This document shows, in pieces, positions 18,374-26,424 of a stretch of 64,000 nt of DNA (position 1 is the first letter of the stretch; each line of letters starts with the position of its first letter). Position numbers and translations under genes: made by a program. Under the pieces are notes generated by a model, which was not told where the DNA came from, searched no databases, and saw only the letters and a program-made list of their open reading frames with translations. Where the stretch lies: assembly GCF_003955735.1 (NCBI RefSeq), contig NZ_CP034464.1, forward strand, positions 2,852,001-2,916,000, in the 5' to 3' direction. Origin of the DNA: Undibacterium parvum. GTDB lineage: Bacteria > Pseudomonadota > Gammaproteobacteria > Burkholderiales > Burkholderiaceae_D.

Positions 18374-18955
18374 ATGATTCCTCTCTCTCCACCCTTCGCT
18401 CTCTTCGTGAATCACTTGCTGGCGCAAGAATCCTGGGCCAGAAGTAAATTGCAAAAACACGCAGGCAAGGTCGCCTGCATCGATCTGCAACTGTTTTCCC
18501 TTAGCCTACAAATTAGTGGCGATGGTCTGCTGCAAGCGGCTGCTAGCGAGGCGCTTGCGGATGTCACGATACGCCTGCAAGCGGCCGATCTGCCCTTGAT
18601 TGCGCAAAACCGTGAGCACGCTTTTTCTTACGTGAAAATCGAAGGCGATGCCGATTTTGCCAACAGCATCTCGCATCTGAGCCAAAACCTGCGCTGGGAA
18701 GCAGAAGAAGATCTGAGTAAATTATTCGGTGATGTGGCAGCGCTACGCATGGTGAACACCGCAAAATCTCTGTTCGAGACGGTCAAGCAAGCCCATCAAA
18801 ACCTGCAAGAGAATCTGGCAGAATATTTTCTGGAAGAGCAGCCCATGCTGGTGCGCCCGGTGGCGGTGCAGGCATTTGGCGCAGAAGTAAATAAAATACG
18901 CGATGATACTGAGCGCCTCATGAAGCGTATCGCCAAATTAGAAAGGTCGTTGTAA
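18374..18955 (+). CDS. ubiJ: Ubiquinone biosynthesis accessory factor UbiJ (SCP2 domain)
   Basis: 193 residues. The N-terminal half looks like an SCP2 sterol-carrier domain that binds lipids; the C-terminal half has a helical, coiled-coil-like end with the family-typical EVNKIRDDTERLMKRIAKLE. UbiJ helps assemble the soluble Ubi complex and binds the hydrophobic quinone intermediates. Its stop codon abuts the start of ubiB, so the two are one translational unit. Similarity to E. coli UbiJ is weak in sequence; the call rests on domain type and on position between ubiE and ubiB. Confidence 0.85.
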   Translation: MIPLSPPFALFVNHLLAQESWARSKLQKHAGKVACIDLQLFSLSLQISGDGLLQAAASEALADVTIRLQAADLPLIAQNREHAFSYVKIEGDADFANSISHLSQNLRWEAEEDLSKLFGDVAALRMVNTAKSLFETVKQAHQNLQENLAEYFLEEQPMLVRPVAVQAFGAEVNKIRDDTERLMKRIAKLERSL

Positions 18956-20518
18956 ATGGTGTTGAAATTTTTAAGGCTGCTAAAGATCGTTAGAGTCGCG
19001 GTACGCTATGGTATTGATGAAATCGCCATGTCTGGTTTGCCTGTGCCGCGTACCGCCCGCTTCATCGAAGCTTTGCTGTTTTGGCGCGACCTGTCGGCGC
19101 CGCGTGGCGAGCGCCTGCGTAAGGCTTTAGAAGATCTCGGTCCTATCTTCGTTAAGTTCGGTCAGGTCTTGTCGACCCGCCGTGATCTGATGCCACCCGA
19201 TATCGCCGATGAGCTAGCCCGCTTGCAAGACCGCGTGCCGGCTTTCGATACCGATCTGGCGATCGCCCAGATCGTCAAATCCTTAGGCGCGCATCCCGAT
19301 CAATTGTTTGCTAGTTTTGATCGCGTACCGGTGGCCTCGGCTTCAATCGCGCAAGTCCATTTTGCCACCCTCAAAGACGGGCGCGAAGCTGCGGTTAAGG
19401 TGCTGCGTCCGGGCATGAAGGGCGCGATCGATAACGACGTCGCCCTGATGCAGATCGCGGCTGGCTGGCTGGAGTTTTTATGGGCCGACGGTAAACGCCT
19501 GAAACCCAAAGAAGTGGTGGCCGAGTTCGATAAATATCTGCACGATGAGTTAGATCTGATGCGTGAGGCCGCCAATGGTAGCCAGTTGCGTCGCAATTTT
19601 GCCGATTCTGATTTGCTGCTGGTGCCAGAGATGTACTGGGATTATTGCTCGCCCTCGGTGATCGTGATGCAGCGCATGCACGGCATCCCGATTTCGCAGC
19701 TGGATAGATTACGTGAAGCCGGTGTCGATCTGCAAAAACTCTCACGCGATGGTGTCACCATCTTTTTTACGCAGATCTTCCGCGACGGTTTTTTCCATGC
19801 CGATATGCATCCGGGTAACATCCTGGTTTCTACCGAACCTGCCACTTTTGGGCGCTATATCGCACTCGATTTCGGTATCGTCGGCACCCTCAATGACTTC
19901 GATAAAGACTATCTATCACAAAACTTTTTGGCCTTTTTTCAGCGCGATTACAAGCGCGTGGCCGAGGCGCACATAGAATCAGGCTGGGCTCCGAAAGAGA
20001 CCCGCGTCGATGAATTAGAAGCGGCCGTGCGCGCCTGCTGCGAACCTATTTTCGATAGACCGCTGAAAGATATTTCTTTCGGTCAGATCTTGCTCAGACT
20101 GTTTCAGACCTCGCGCCGCTTCAATGTAGAAGTGCAGCCGCAATTGGTCTTGCTGCAAAAAACTTTGTTGAATATTGAGGGCCTGGGGCGGCAACTTGAC
20201 CCCGAACTCGATCTCTGGAAAACCGCCAAACCGTATCTGGAGCGCTGGATGAGCGAGCAAATCGGCTGGCGCGGCTTGTTTGAAAAACTCAAGGCCGAGG
20301 CACCGCGCTACAGCCATATCTTCCCGCAATTGCCGCGGCTAGCGCATCAAGCGCTGACGCGTGCTGCTGAGCCACCACAAAATAATGCGATGTTGGCGGC
20401 CTTGTTGCTTGAACAGCGTGCCACCAATCGCTTGTTGCGCACCATAATTTACTTCGGTGCAGGCCTGCTAGCCGGGCTAGTACTGGCGCAATTTTTCTTT
20501 CGCTTCGTCGAGTATTAA
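18956..20518 (+). CDS. ubiB: Ubiquinone biosynthesis protein UbiB (ABC1/ADCK kinase-like)
   Basis: 520 residues, normal length. The protein-kinase-like fold has the KxGQ motif [20 protein letters not shown] near residues 63-82, the alanine-rich loop [12 protein letters not shown] in place of a glycine loop, the catalytic lysine in [20 protein letters not shown] as the catalytic loop and ALDFGIVG as the DFG equivalent. Two hydrophobic C-terminal helices (about 490-515) anchor it to the inner membrane. It is an ATPase needed for ubiquinone synthesis, probably by presenting lipid intermediates. It starts on the base after the ubiJ stop. Confidence 0.97.
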   Translation: MVLKFLRLLKIVRVAVRYGIDEIAMSGLPVPRTARFIEALLFWRDLSAPRGERLRKALEDLGPIFVKFGQVLSTRRDLMPPDIADELARLQDRVPAFDTDLAIAQIVKSLGAHPDQLFASFDRVPVASASIAQVHFATLKDGREAAVKVLRPGMKGAIDNDVALMQIAAGWLEFLWADGKRLKPKEVVAEFDKYLHDELDLMREAANGSQLRRNFADSDLLLVPEMYWDYCSPSVIVMQRMHGIPISQLDRLREAGVDLQKLSRDGVTIFFTQIFRDGFFHADMHPGNILVSTEPATFGRYIALDFGIVGTLNDFDKDYLSQNFLAFFQRDYKRVAEAHIESGWAPKETRVDELEAAVRACCEPIFDRPLKDISFGQILLRLFQTSRRFNVEVQPQLVLLQKTLLNIEGLGRQLDPELDLWKTAKPYLERWMSEQIGWRGLFEKLKAEAPRYSHIFPQLPRLAHQALTRAAEPPQNNAMLAALLLEQRATNRLLRTIIYFGAGLLAGLVLAQFFFRFVEY

Positions 20519-20528
20519 GGCACAGTCT

Positions 20529-21143
20529 ATGCAGACATTTTCAGGCAAAGATCCTATGCAACCCGCCTTTTGGGACCAGCGCTTTGAGGCGCAGTTCATG
20601 CCCTGGGATAAGGGTGGCGTGCCGCAGGATTTGCAAGAATTTGTGCGCCTGGCAAAGCAGCCCATGGTGAGCCTGATACCCGGTTGCGGTATCGGCTACG
20701 AAGCGGCTTTTCTGGCGCAAGCTGGCTGGGATGTGACGGCCATCGATTTCTCACCGGCCGCTGTAGCCAGTGCCAAGGCCGCGATCGGCGCTTGGGCTAA
20801 GCACGTGATCGAGGCCGATTTTTTTCAATACCAGCCAGCGCAGAGCCTAGACTTGATCTACGAGCGCGCTTTCCTGTGCGCCCTGCCGCAAGCGATGCGG
20901 CCAGCAATCGCCAGCCGCTGGGCTGCATTATTACCGGCCGGTGGCATCCTTGCTGGTTTTTTCTTTCTCGATGATAGCGCCGAACGTAGTTTAAAAGGTC
21001 CACCGTTTAGCATCACTAGCGCCGATTTGCAGGCGCTGTTATCGCCGTATTTTGAATTGCAAGAACAGCGTGCCGTTAGCGATTCTATCCCCGTGTTTGT
21101 CGGCAAAGAAAGCTGGCAAGTATGGCGACGCCGCAGTGATTAA
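20529..21143 (+). CDS. TPMT-family SAM-dependent methyltransferase
   Basis: 204 residues. It has the thiopurine S-methyltransferase family layout: FWDQRFEA near the N-terminus, PWDKGGVP, SAM motif I SLIPGCGIGYEAAFLAQAGWDVTAID (given here only as its start, SLIPGCGIGYE, at about residues 49-59), then the EADFF and YERAFLCALP motifs. Bacterial members methylate thiols, selenium or tellurium compounds or other small molecules; the substrate here is unknown. A second in-frame ATG lies nine codons in (20556). It follows ubiB by 10 bp and may ride on that transcript. Confidence 0.85.
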   Translation: MQTFSGKDPMQPAFWDQRFEAQFMPWDKGGVPQDLQEFVRLAKQPMVSLIPGCGIGYEAAFLAQAGWDVTAIDFSPAAVASAKAAIGAWAKHVIEADFFQYQPAQSLDLIYERAFLCALPQAMRPAIASRWAALLPAGGILAGFFFLDDSAERSLKGPPFSITSADLQALLSPYFELQEQRAVSDSIPVFVGKESWQVWRRRSD

Positions 21144-21182
21144 CTTATTAGATTTCTAAATTTAAAAATGCATGCCGCCACA

Positions 21183-21243
21183 GCGCATATCCCATGCGGG
21201 TTTGCGGACAGGCAGGCTGGAAACCCGCATGGAATATGCGCGC
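21183..21243. repeat. REP-like inverted-repeat element, copy A
   Basis: Arms GCGCATATCCCATGCGGG.. (21183-21203) and its reverse complement (21222-21242) with one mismatch, around an 18-bp loop. It lies in the 161-bp gap just before the helicase gene. Six related copies are at 23843, 25089, 25672, 26168, 39965 and 53838. Confidence 0.8.
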
Positions 21244-21304
21244 TGGGCCAGGCAGCTTTTAAAACTGTTAGCCAGATCAGCGCCGCGACAATAATGAGGC
21301 TGCC

Positions 21305-23806
21305 ATGATAAAAACCGATGCCCCGCGCTTCGTCCCCAAGGGCTTAATCCCTACCACCGAACAAGTGGCGATCCAGCTGGCCAAAAATAAGACGGTCATC
21401 ATCAAGGCCAATGCCGGTGCCGCTAAAACCACCACACTGGCGCTACGCATAGGTGAGGCGATCGCGCGCAAGCTAGAACCCGAAAATATTCTGGCGCTGG
21501 TGTTTACGCCAGAAGCTAAAGAGGTCTTAAAAAAACGCCTGCTGGAAATCGGCATACCGGCCACCACCGCCGCCCGCCTGCACGTCGCCAGCTTTAATGA
21601 TTTTGCCAGTGAGGTGTTAGAGAAAATAGAGCTGCGCAAAGTACCGTACCTGCCGCACAGTAAAGATCTGAAAGACTATGTGATCGCGGCGATGGAAAAT
21701 CTCAGCGATAAGTGCAGTGAACAACGCAGTGATCAATACGGCGACCAGGTCGAATTTTTAGAGATCAGCACGCATAGTCTGGCGATCAGCCAATTCATCA
21801 ACGCGCAATTGGCGATGAAGGCTAAGATGTCGCTGCTAGGCGATTTTGAATCGATGGAGCTGGAAGAAGTCAGCACCCTGCTCGGGGTACAACTGGCCGA
21901 ATATCTGACAGCCATCGAGTATGAGCTAATCCGCCTTGGGAATGATGACCGGGTGCTGTTTCGCGGCCCGTTTGATGCCAGTTACGATCTGGCAAGGATA
22001 CTTGATGCCGAGCCGTACACCAAAAATCTGCTACCGCGCTATCGCCTGATTTTATGCGATGAGTTGCACGATCTCAATGAGGCATCGTTCCGCATCTTGC
22101 TGCATTTGATCGATCCTAGTTATACCTATTTTGTCGGTGCCGGTGATAAGGATCAAGTCATCCATTCCAAGCTCGGCGCCAGTGACGAATACATCAATAG
22201 CCGCTTCAAAATGAGCTTTCCGGCCATGGTCAGCTACCCGCTTACCAACTGCTACCGGCATGGCCCGCATCTGGCCTACGCCATGGAGGCGTTTAAAAAT
22301 AAGCCTATAGAATCACCGCTGGCGCTGCGCACCGAGATCAGTCAGCTCACTTACGATATGCAAGAAAATGGCGATAACAGTGCCTGTGCGGCACAGGTGA
22401 TAAGCGCCATACAGCGCTGGCATAAGGCCAAACATGCTATTAGTGCTTGCGCGATTCTGGTACGCGAAAGGCATCAGTCTATCGCCATAGAAAACGCCCT
22501 GATGCAAGCCGATATTGCCTATCACACGTTGGAGATGAAGAGCTATTTGCAACGCGAAGAGATTTTGTTTTTGCGCGGAGTGATTGCAATCGCTTTGAAA
22601 AATTTCGGCAGCGTTAAATCGAAAAAAATCCGTGGCGAGATCTTTGATGCGCTCTTGATTTTTGCCGAAATCAGTCTGGCACCGGGCGAGAATATTGAAG
22701 ACTTCCGCGCCAGCGCGATCGACACCGAACATACGCCAGAAGCGCTCAGCTGGTTCTTCGCTGGCCGTCTGAGTCAGGATGGCAGTAAGGAGCTCAGGCA
22801 ACGTCTGCACACCCTGCTGGAGCAGTTGCAAGCTAGCGCAAAAACGCAGAGCGCCGAGCTGGTTTTGGGTGAACTCAATAGCGCGCTGGCGGGCTTACTC
22901 GACTATGTGCGTGCGGCCGTAGTGCATGGCCTAGAGTCGCAGGTGTTTGGCGAAGTCGAAGACAGGCTGCAAGAAATTACTGCCTACCTGCAGCGCAGTA
23001 TTTTGGCCTCAGAAGCGGCGTTGCTATTGCGCGAATTACGCAATAGTCTGCTCAGTCTGCAAAACAGCCTGGATCGCAGCGTAGAGCAGGGCGTCAAGAA
23101 TCGTATGGTGGCGGTGGTGGCGTATGTCGCCAGCCTGGATGCCGATACGCCAGCCGATGCGGTGTTGCGCGAGATCTGCCGGCTGATCGATATACAAGCG
23201 CTGGCCAAGCGCCTGTATGTGCACGCTTACGACGCCATGGTGGTGAGCAAATCGGTGCAAGGTTTTATCGCGGCAGCGGCGCAAACCAAAATGAATCTGC
23301 GCGATTTTTCAGTCTGGATAGGCGCCGCCGACGAGTTTATTTCGGCCCGTAAAACCAAGCAATCTGTGTTGCTAGAATGCGCTGCCAACGCCAAGGGCAA
23401 AGAGTTCGATCACGTGATCTTGCCTTATCTTGAGAAGAGCGAATTCCCTTTCGCCGGACAGACTTCTACCGAAGAAGAGAATCTGTTTTATGTCGCCGCC
23501 ACCCGCGCCAAATTGTGCCTGACGCTAATCAGCCCGAAAGAAGAAGCGCAACGCAGCCCCTACATCGCGCGCATGAAAATCAGCGGCAGTAAAGCCCGCG
23601 CTGATGCCGCAGTCGACAAAAACGGCGAGCAACTAAGCGGCCCGAACAACAATACCCGCATAGAATTTAAAGCCAATGGCGATGATTGGGCGCTGGCAAA
23701 ATCGCTAGGCGCGAATTGGGATTTCGCCCGCAAGGTGTTCTACCTAAAAGAAGACCAAGACCCCATGCCCTTCGTCAAGTGGCTACGCAGTCTGGATAGG
23801 TTTTAG
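21305..23806 (+). CDS. UvrD/Rep-like SF1A helicase with C-terminal DUF5710-like domain
   Basis: 833 residues. Superfamily 1A motifs in order: Walker A-like ANAGAAKTT (Lys41; the usual glycine before the lysine is alanine), LVFTPEAKEVL (motif Ia), LCDELHDLNEAS (motif II at about 252, DELHD in place of DEFQD), GDKDQVI (motif III), NCYRHG (motif IV region), ANAKGKEFDHVILP (motif V) and ENLFYVAATRAK (motif VI). The last 50 residues (FKANGDDWALAKSLGANWDFARKVFYL) resemble DUF5710, a small domain found on primase- and helicase-type proteins. It should translocate on single-stranded DNA; the biological role is unknown. It is convergent with an Mrr-type endonuclease 154 bp away, and repeat elements lie on both sides, which suggests an accessory, perhaps defence-related, gene. 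It is not UvrD, Rep or PcrA proper. Confidence 0.85.
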   Translation: MIKTDAPRFVPKGLIPTTEQVAIQLAKNKTVIIKANAGAAKTTTLALRIGEAIARKLEPENILALVFTPEAKEVLKKRLLEIGIPATTAARLHVASFNDFASEVLEKIELRKVPYLPHSKDLKDYVIAAMENLSDKCSEQRSDQYGDQVEFLEISTHSLAISQFINAQLAMKAKMSLLGDFESMELEEVSTLLGVQLAEYLTAIEYELIRLGNDDRVLFRGPFDASYDLARILDAEPYTKNLLPRYRLILCDELHDLNEASFRILLHLIDPSYTYFVGAGDKDQVIHSKLGASDEYINSRFKMSFPAMVSYPLTNCYRHGPHLAYAMEAFKNKPIESPLALRTEISQLTYDMQENGDNSACAAQVISAIQRWHKAKHAISACAILVRERHQSIAIENALMQADIAYHTLEMKSYLQREEILFLRGVIAIALKNFGSVKSKKIRGEIFDALLIFAEISLAPGENIEDFRASAIDTEHTPEALSWFFAGRLSQDGSKELRQRLHTLLEQLQASAKTQSAELVLGELNSALAGLLDYVRAAVVHGLESQVFGEVEDRLQEITAYLQRSILASEAALLLRELRNSLLSLQNSLDRSVEQGVKNRMVAVVAYVASLDADTPADAVLREICRLIDIQALAKRLYVHAYDAMVVSKSVQGFIAAAAQTKMNLRDFSVWIGAADEFISARKTKQSVLLECAANAKGKEFDHVILPYLEKSEFPFAGQTSTEEENLFYVAATRAKLCLTLISPKEEAQRSPYIARMKISGSKARADAAVDKNGEQLSGPNNNTRIEFKANGDDWALAKSLGANWDFARKVFYLKEDQDPMPFVKWLRSLDRF

Positions 23807-23842
23807 ATTTATTCGGCGCAGCTGCTTGAGCCAATTTCGTAG

Positions 23843-23901
23843 GCGCAATCCAGATGCGGCTGCTGGCACGATATTGGGCTGGGAGGCGCATGGGATATGC
23901 G
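23843..23901. repeat. REP-like inverted-repeat element, copy B
   Basis: Arms GCGCAATCCAGATGCGG and GCGCATGGGATATGCG around a GCTGGCACGATATTGGGCTGG loop-type core (shared with the copy at 26168). It fills the convergent gap between the helicase and the Mrr gene, where it may also act as a terminator-like hairpin. Confidence 0.7.
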
Positions 23902-23960
23902 GGTGGGGTTTTGAATTGCTTGGTACTCTAACTAGCTTTTCAATGCCATAAAAACGTAAA

Positions 23961-24908
23961 TCAAATATTTTCACCTTCGAAGTAATCTGAGTCGATTCGT
24001 TTAAGTTCAAACTTACTGATTGGTGATACTCCTACATTGTGTTCAACCATAAGCGAGGTCAACTGCTCACCTGTAATAAGAATAATTTTTGAGGAAATAA
24101 GGCCAACGTATTCTTCGGCCTCTCTTGAGAATGTCGATGTGGTGATGAATACGCCTTTGTTGGCACGCTGGCCTTGCAGTGCTCCCGCAAATTTTTGTAT
24201 TTCAGGCCTGCCAACAGTTCCTTCCCAACGTTTTGCCTGAATATAGATTGCGTCAAGCCCCAGCTTGTCTTCTTTAATAATCCCGTCAATTCCGCCGTCA
24301 CCGCTTTTACCGATGGCTCTTCCTGCATCTTGACGGGAACCCCCATAGCCCATGCCAACTAAAAGGTCGATAACCAGTCTCTCAAAAAAGGCAGGAGACG
24401 AAGCCTTAACTTGCTCAAGTAGCTCAGATTCGAGATTGTTACGTAGTCGCAGGTAAGCCTGAGAGAACAATTCCTCCGGCGTAGAGTCCGATGACTCAAA
24501 GACTGATTTTTGAGTTGTGGGTAGATTTTGAGTCGGAGAAAGAGTAATTGCTTTTTCTTCACCTCGTCGAAGTTTGAAAGCCAGATATTCTGGGTATTGT
24601 TCTAAAGTGGAATTATCTACGCGCATAGGATTTGTCGCTAAAAGAGTCTTGCCGCGTTGAGTAATGTGAAAAAAACCGCGTTTTCGAGACTCAATGAGAG
24701 AGGCTTGCTTTAGATAAGTTCTGGCCCATCCGACTCGGTTGTCAAACAAAGGTGCGGTCCCACTTGGAAGCATCGTGCTTCGCTCTTCGTCAGAAATGTT
24801 AAATTCTGTGGATAGTTGATCGACTGCCTCGCGGAAGCGATGCTCTTTTTCATCTCCCGCCAGGCGCAGCAATGGGAGCATTAGTGTTTGGTAGTCAGGA
24901 ATTGCCAC
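23961..24908 (-). CDS. mrr: Mrr-type restriction endonuclease
   Basis: 315 residues. The N-terminal winged-helix Mrr_N domain (MAIPDYQTLMLPLLRLAGD, about 1-95) is followed by a linker and an Mrr_cat PD-(D/E)xK nuclease domain: Glu176 in FFERLVIDLL, GDGGIDG with Asp208, and QAKRW with Lys226, the QxK version typical of Mrr. Members of this family cut DNA carrying foreign methylation; E. coli Mrr is also activated by pressure stress. All catalytic residues are present. The gene looks more AT-rich than its housekeeping neighbours. It converges on the SF1 helicase, and a repeat-filled region lies upstream. Confidence 0.93.
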   Translation of the reverse strand: MAIPDYQTLMLPLLRLAGDEKEHRFREAVDQLSTEFNISDEERSTMLPSGTAPLFDNRVGWARTYLKQASLIESRKRGFFHITQRGKTLLATNPMRVDNSTLEQYPEYLAFKLRRGEEKAITLSPTQNLPTTQKSVFESSDSTPEELFSQAYLRLRNNLESELLEQVKASSPAFFERLVIDLLVGMGYGGSRQDAGRAIGKSGDGGIDGIIKEDKLGLDAIYIQAKRWEGTVGRPEIQKFAGALQGQRANKGVFITTSTFSREAEEYVGLISSKIILITGEQLTSLMVEHNVGVSPISKFELKRIDSDYFEGENI

Positions 24909-25088
24909 AGAGAGTCTTTTTAAATTTATATTGCTTGAGTGAGTGGATAGACTTCATTTTACTTCGTACCGATATTAAATTGAAATGAAAATTGTCATAC
25001 AATAAAACGTATTTTTTACGTAATTCGATAAATTGCATAAGGTTTTATCGATTGCTCTGTATTCGATTTTCAAACAGCCCCTGCCATC

Positions 25089-25146
25089 ACGCATATCCCA
25101 TGCGCTTCTTCGAGCATGCTGGCCTGCGAGCCGCATGCAATATGCG
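25089..25146. repeat. REP-like inverted-repeat element, copy C
   Basis: Arms CGCATATCCCATGCG and CGCATGCAATATGCG around a core with CTTCTTCGAGCATGCTGG. The whole element is close to the reverse complement of copy D at 25672-25728. Confidence 0.75.
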
Positions 25147-25173
25147 CGCTGGCACGGTGGCTGTTTTACTTGT

Positions 25174-25392
25174 GTCGTTGTTGTGCGATTGCCGGCCGGT
25201 GGTAGACCGGCAGCTACTTCCTTTTCTTGCTTCGCCAAGAAATGGAAGCAAAAGAAGGCGACGCAAAGTCACTGCCCTTCGGGTGCCCAATTATGCAGGT
25301 CGTAAAATGGGAAATGAAGCAAACTCGCTACGCTCAGACAGCTTCACTTCTGATCCATTTTCCGCCCCGCACAATTGGCAGCGCCACATGCG
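25174..25392 (+). repeat. Left arm of a ~219-bp inverted repeat
   Basis: Runs from about TCGTTGTTGTGCGATTGC to GCGCCACATGCG. The reverse complement recurs at 25863-26080 with only scattered mismatches. It contains the stretch around CCGGTGGTAGACCGG, CTTGCTTCGCCAAGAAA and AAAGAAGGCGACGCAAAG, a pattern I recall as a dispersed non-coding repeat in Proteobacteria. Confidence 0.8.
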
Positions 25393-25400
25393 AATTCGAT

Positions 25401-25472
25401 TCAAAAGCAAAGTCAAAAGCCACGTCAAAAGCCAATTCAAAAACCAATTCAAAAGCCAATTCAAAAACAACA
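25401..25472 (+). repeat. 12-bp tandem repeat, six units
   Basis: Six consecutive units of consensus TCAAAAGCCAAT, the middle ones exact and the outer ones slightly changed. Being a multiple of three it keeps frames open on both strands, which explains the spurious Lys/Asn/Ser-rich or Leu/Phe-rich open frames across it. Confidence 0.85.
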
Positions 25473-25495
25473 TCGGATTGCCGTAACTCGGAGCA

Positions 25496-25589
25496 AACGT
25501 AGGGTGCGCCATGCGCACCGCTTATGTCTCGTCTTACAAATATTTGTGGTATCTGTCTATCCATTGGTGCGCACGGCGCACCCTACGTT
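25496..25589. repeat. Short inverted-repeat element (MITE-like)
   Basis: 24-bp arms beginning AACGTAGGGTGCGCC (25496-25519 and 25566-25589) with a single mismatch, around 46 bp. Non-coding; size and symmetry fit a miniature foldback element. No target-site duplication could be made out. Confidence 0.6.
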
Positions 25590-25595
25590 AGCTCG

Positions 25596-25634
25596 GTAGG
25601 TGCGATTAGCAAGGCGTAATCGCACGCACCTCGC
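25596..25634. repeat. Small hairpin, GGTGCGATTA type
   Basis: GTAGGTGCGATTA pairs with TAATCGCACGCACC across a short loop (AGCAAGGCG region). A related hairpin (GTACGATTACG / GCTAATCGTACC) occurs at 25777-25811, so this is a small repeat family within the region. Confidence 0.5.
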
Positions 25635-25671
25635 TATACCGTATTGATTTTTAAAGCCGACCCGGCCATCA

Positions 25672-25728
25672 CGCATATCCCATGCGGCTCACAGCCCGGC
25701 ATGCTTGAAGAAGCGCATGGAGTATGCG
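25672..25728. repeat. REP-like inverted-repeat element, copy D
   Basis: Arms CGCATATCCCATGCGG and CGCATGGAGTATGCG; the core GCATGCTTGAAGAAG is the reverse complement of that in copy C. It lies between the two arms of the long inverted repeat. Confidence 0.75.
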
Positions 25729-25776
25729 CCGTGGCTGGGCGGGGTGGCGGCAAATAGAATTCCATTTAGCCAGCAT

Positions 25777-25811
25777 GCGTACGATTACGCTGCGCTAATC
25801 GTACCTACGTG
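25777..25811. repeat. Small hairpin, GTACGATTA type
   Basis: GCGTACGATTACGC followed by GCGCTAATCGTACC; related to the hairpin at 25596-25634. Confidence 0.45.
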
Positions 25812-25862
25812 GGCTGACGGAGACGCGCAAGTCGCACTACGGATGTGTTGACCTTCGCCTTC

Positions 25863-26080
25863 CGCATGTGGCGCTGCCGCTTGTGCTGGGCAGAAAATGG
25901 ATTAGAAATGAAGCTGTCTGAGCGTAGCGAGTTTGCTTCGTTTCCCATTTTTTGACCTGCACAGGCGGGTACCCGCAGGGCAGCGACTTTGCGTCGCCTT
26001 CTTTTGCTTCCGTTTCTTGGCGAAGCAAGAAAAGGGAGTAGCCGCCGGTCTACCACCGGCCAGCAATCGCCCAACAACGA
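25863..26080 (-). repeat. Right arm of a ~219-bp inverted repeat
   Basis: Reverse complement of 25174-25392 with few mismatches, beginning CGCATGTGGCGC and ending GCGATTGC.. on the other strand. The 470 bp between the arms carry the tandem repeat, the short inverted-repeat element and REP-like copy D. Confidence 0.8.
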
Positions 26081-26111
26081 AAGAAGTAAAAACACGACCT
26101 GGTCACAGCAA

Positions 26112-26162
26112 ACCAAAAGCACCAGAAAACCAAAAACACCAGAAAACCAAAAACACCAGCAA
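26112..26162 (+). repeat. 17-bp tandem repeat, three units
   Basis: Three adjoining units of ACCAAAAACACCAGAAA (first and last each with one or two changes). It sits just outside the right arm of the long inverted repeat. Confidence 0.8.
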
Positions 26163-26167
26163 GCCAC

Positions 26168-26227
26168 TGCGCATATTCCATGCGGCTGCTGGCGCGATAT
26201 TGGTCTGGAAGGCGCATGGAATATGCG
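26168..26227. repeat. REP-like inverted-repeat element, copy E
   Basis: Arms TGCGCATATTCCATGCGG and GCGCATGGAATATGCG with the core GCTGGCGCGATATTGGTCTGG, the same core subtype as copy B at 23843. Confidence 0.75.
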
Positions 26228-26304
26228 TGTAGCATTTTTAAAATTCACTGTTGAGTGCAATCTGCCGCATATCTTCAGTTGTTTTTTATGGAGTAGTTGA
26301 ATTT

Positions 26305-26335
26305 TTGGCAGTTTATTCACAAAAGCCCTTACAAT
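26305..26335 (+). promoter_or_regulatory. Candidate promoter of the S41 peptidase gene
   Basis: TTGGCA (26305-26310) and TACAAT (26330-26335) with a rather long 19-bp spacer, 90 bp before the start. It is the first promoter-like sequence after the repeat region. Confidence 0.35.
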
Positions 26336-26424
26336 TCTGCGCTATTAGTCGCTGTTAGCTTGCCTTGCGAATTCCGCTGCGCCTGCCATTCTTGGTTCGC
26401 AATAGCTCTTTACGAAAGAAAACC

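Larger units (their letters stand above)
24909..26424. other. 1.5-kb non-coding region built of nested repeats
   Basis: No protein gene is credible here: the open frames are made of repeats, lack family likeness and overlap on both strands. In order it holds REP-like copy C (25089), the left arm of a long inverted repeat (25174-25392), a 12-bp tandem repeat (25401-25472), a short inverted-repeat element (25496-25589), a small hairpin (25596-25634), REP-like copy D (25672), another small hairpin (25777-25811), the right arm (25863-26080), a 17-bp tandem repeat (26112-26162) and REP-like copy E (26168). No transposase remnant was recognised. Confidence 0.8.

Noticed and set aside
21305..24908. 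Gabija defence system
   Set aside because: The nuclease partner is an Mrr-type endonuclease, not an OLD/TOPRIM protein, and the genes are convergent.
25401..25472. CRISPR-like array
   Set aside because: Units are 12 bp and adjoining, without spacers; no cas gene is present.
25227..25599. Small Lys/Ser- or Leu/Phe-rich proteins in the tandem-repeat area
   Set aside because: They exist on both strands only because the 12-bp unit keeps frames open; no ribosome-binding site or likeness supports them.
24909..26424. Insertion sequence or transposon in the repeat-rich region
   Set aside because: No transposase fragment, no terminal repeats with clear target duplication; the inverted arms are non-coding.
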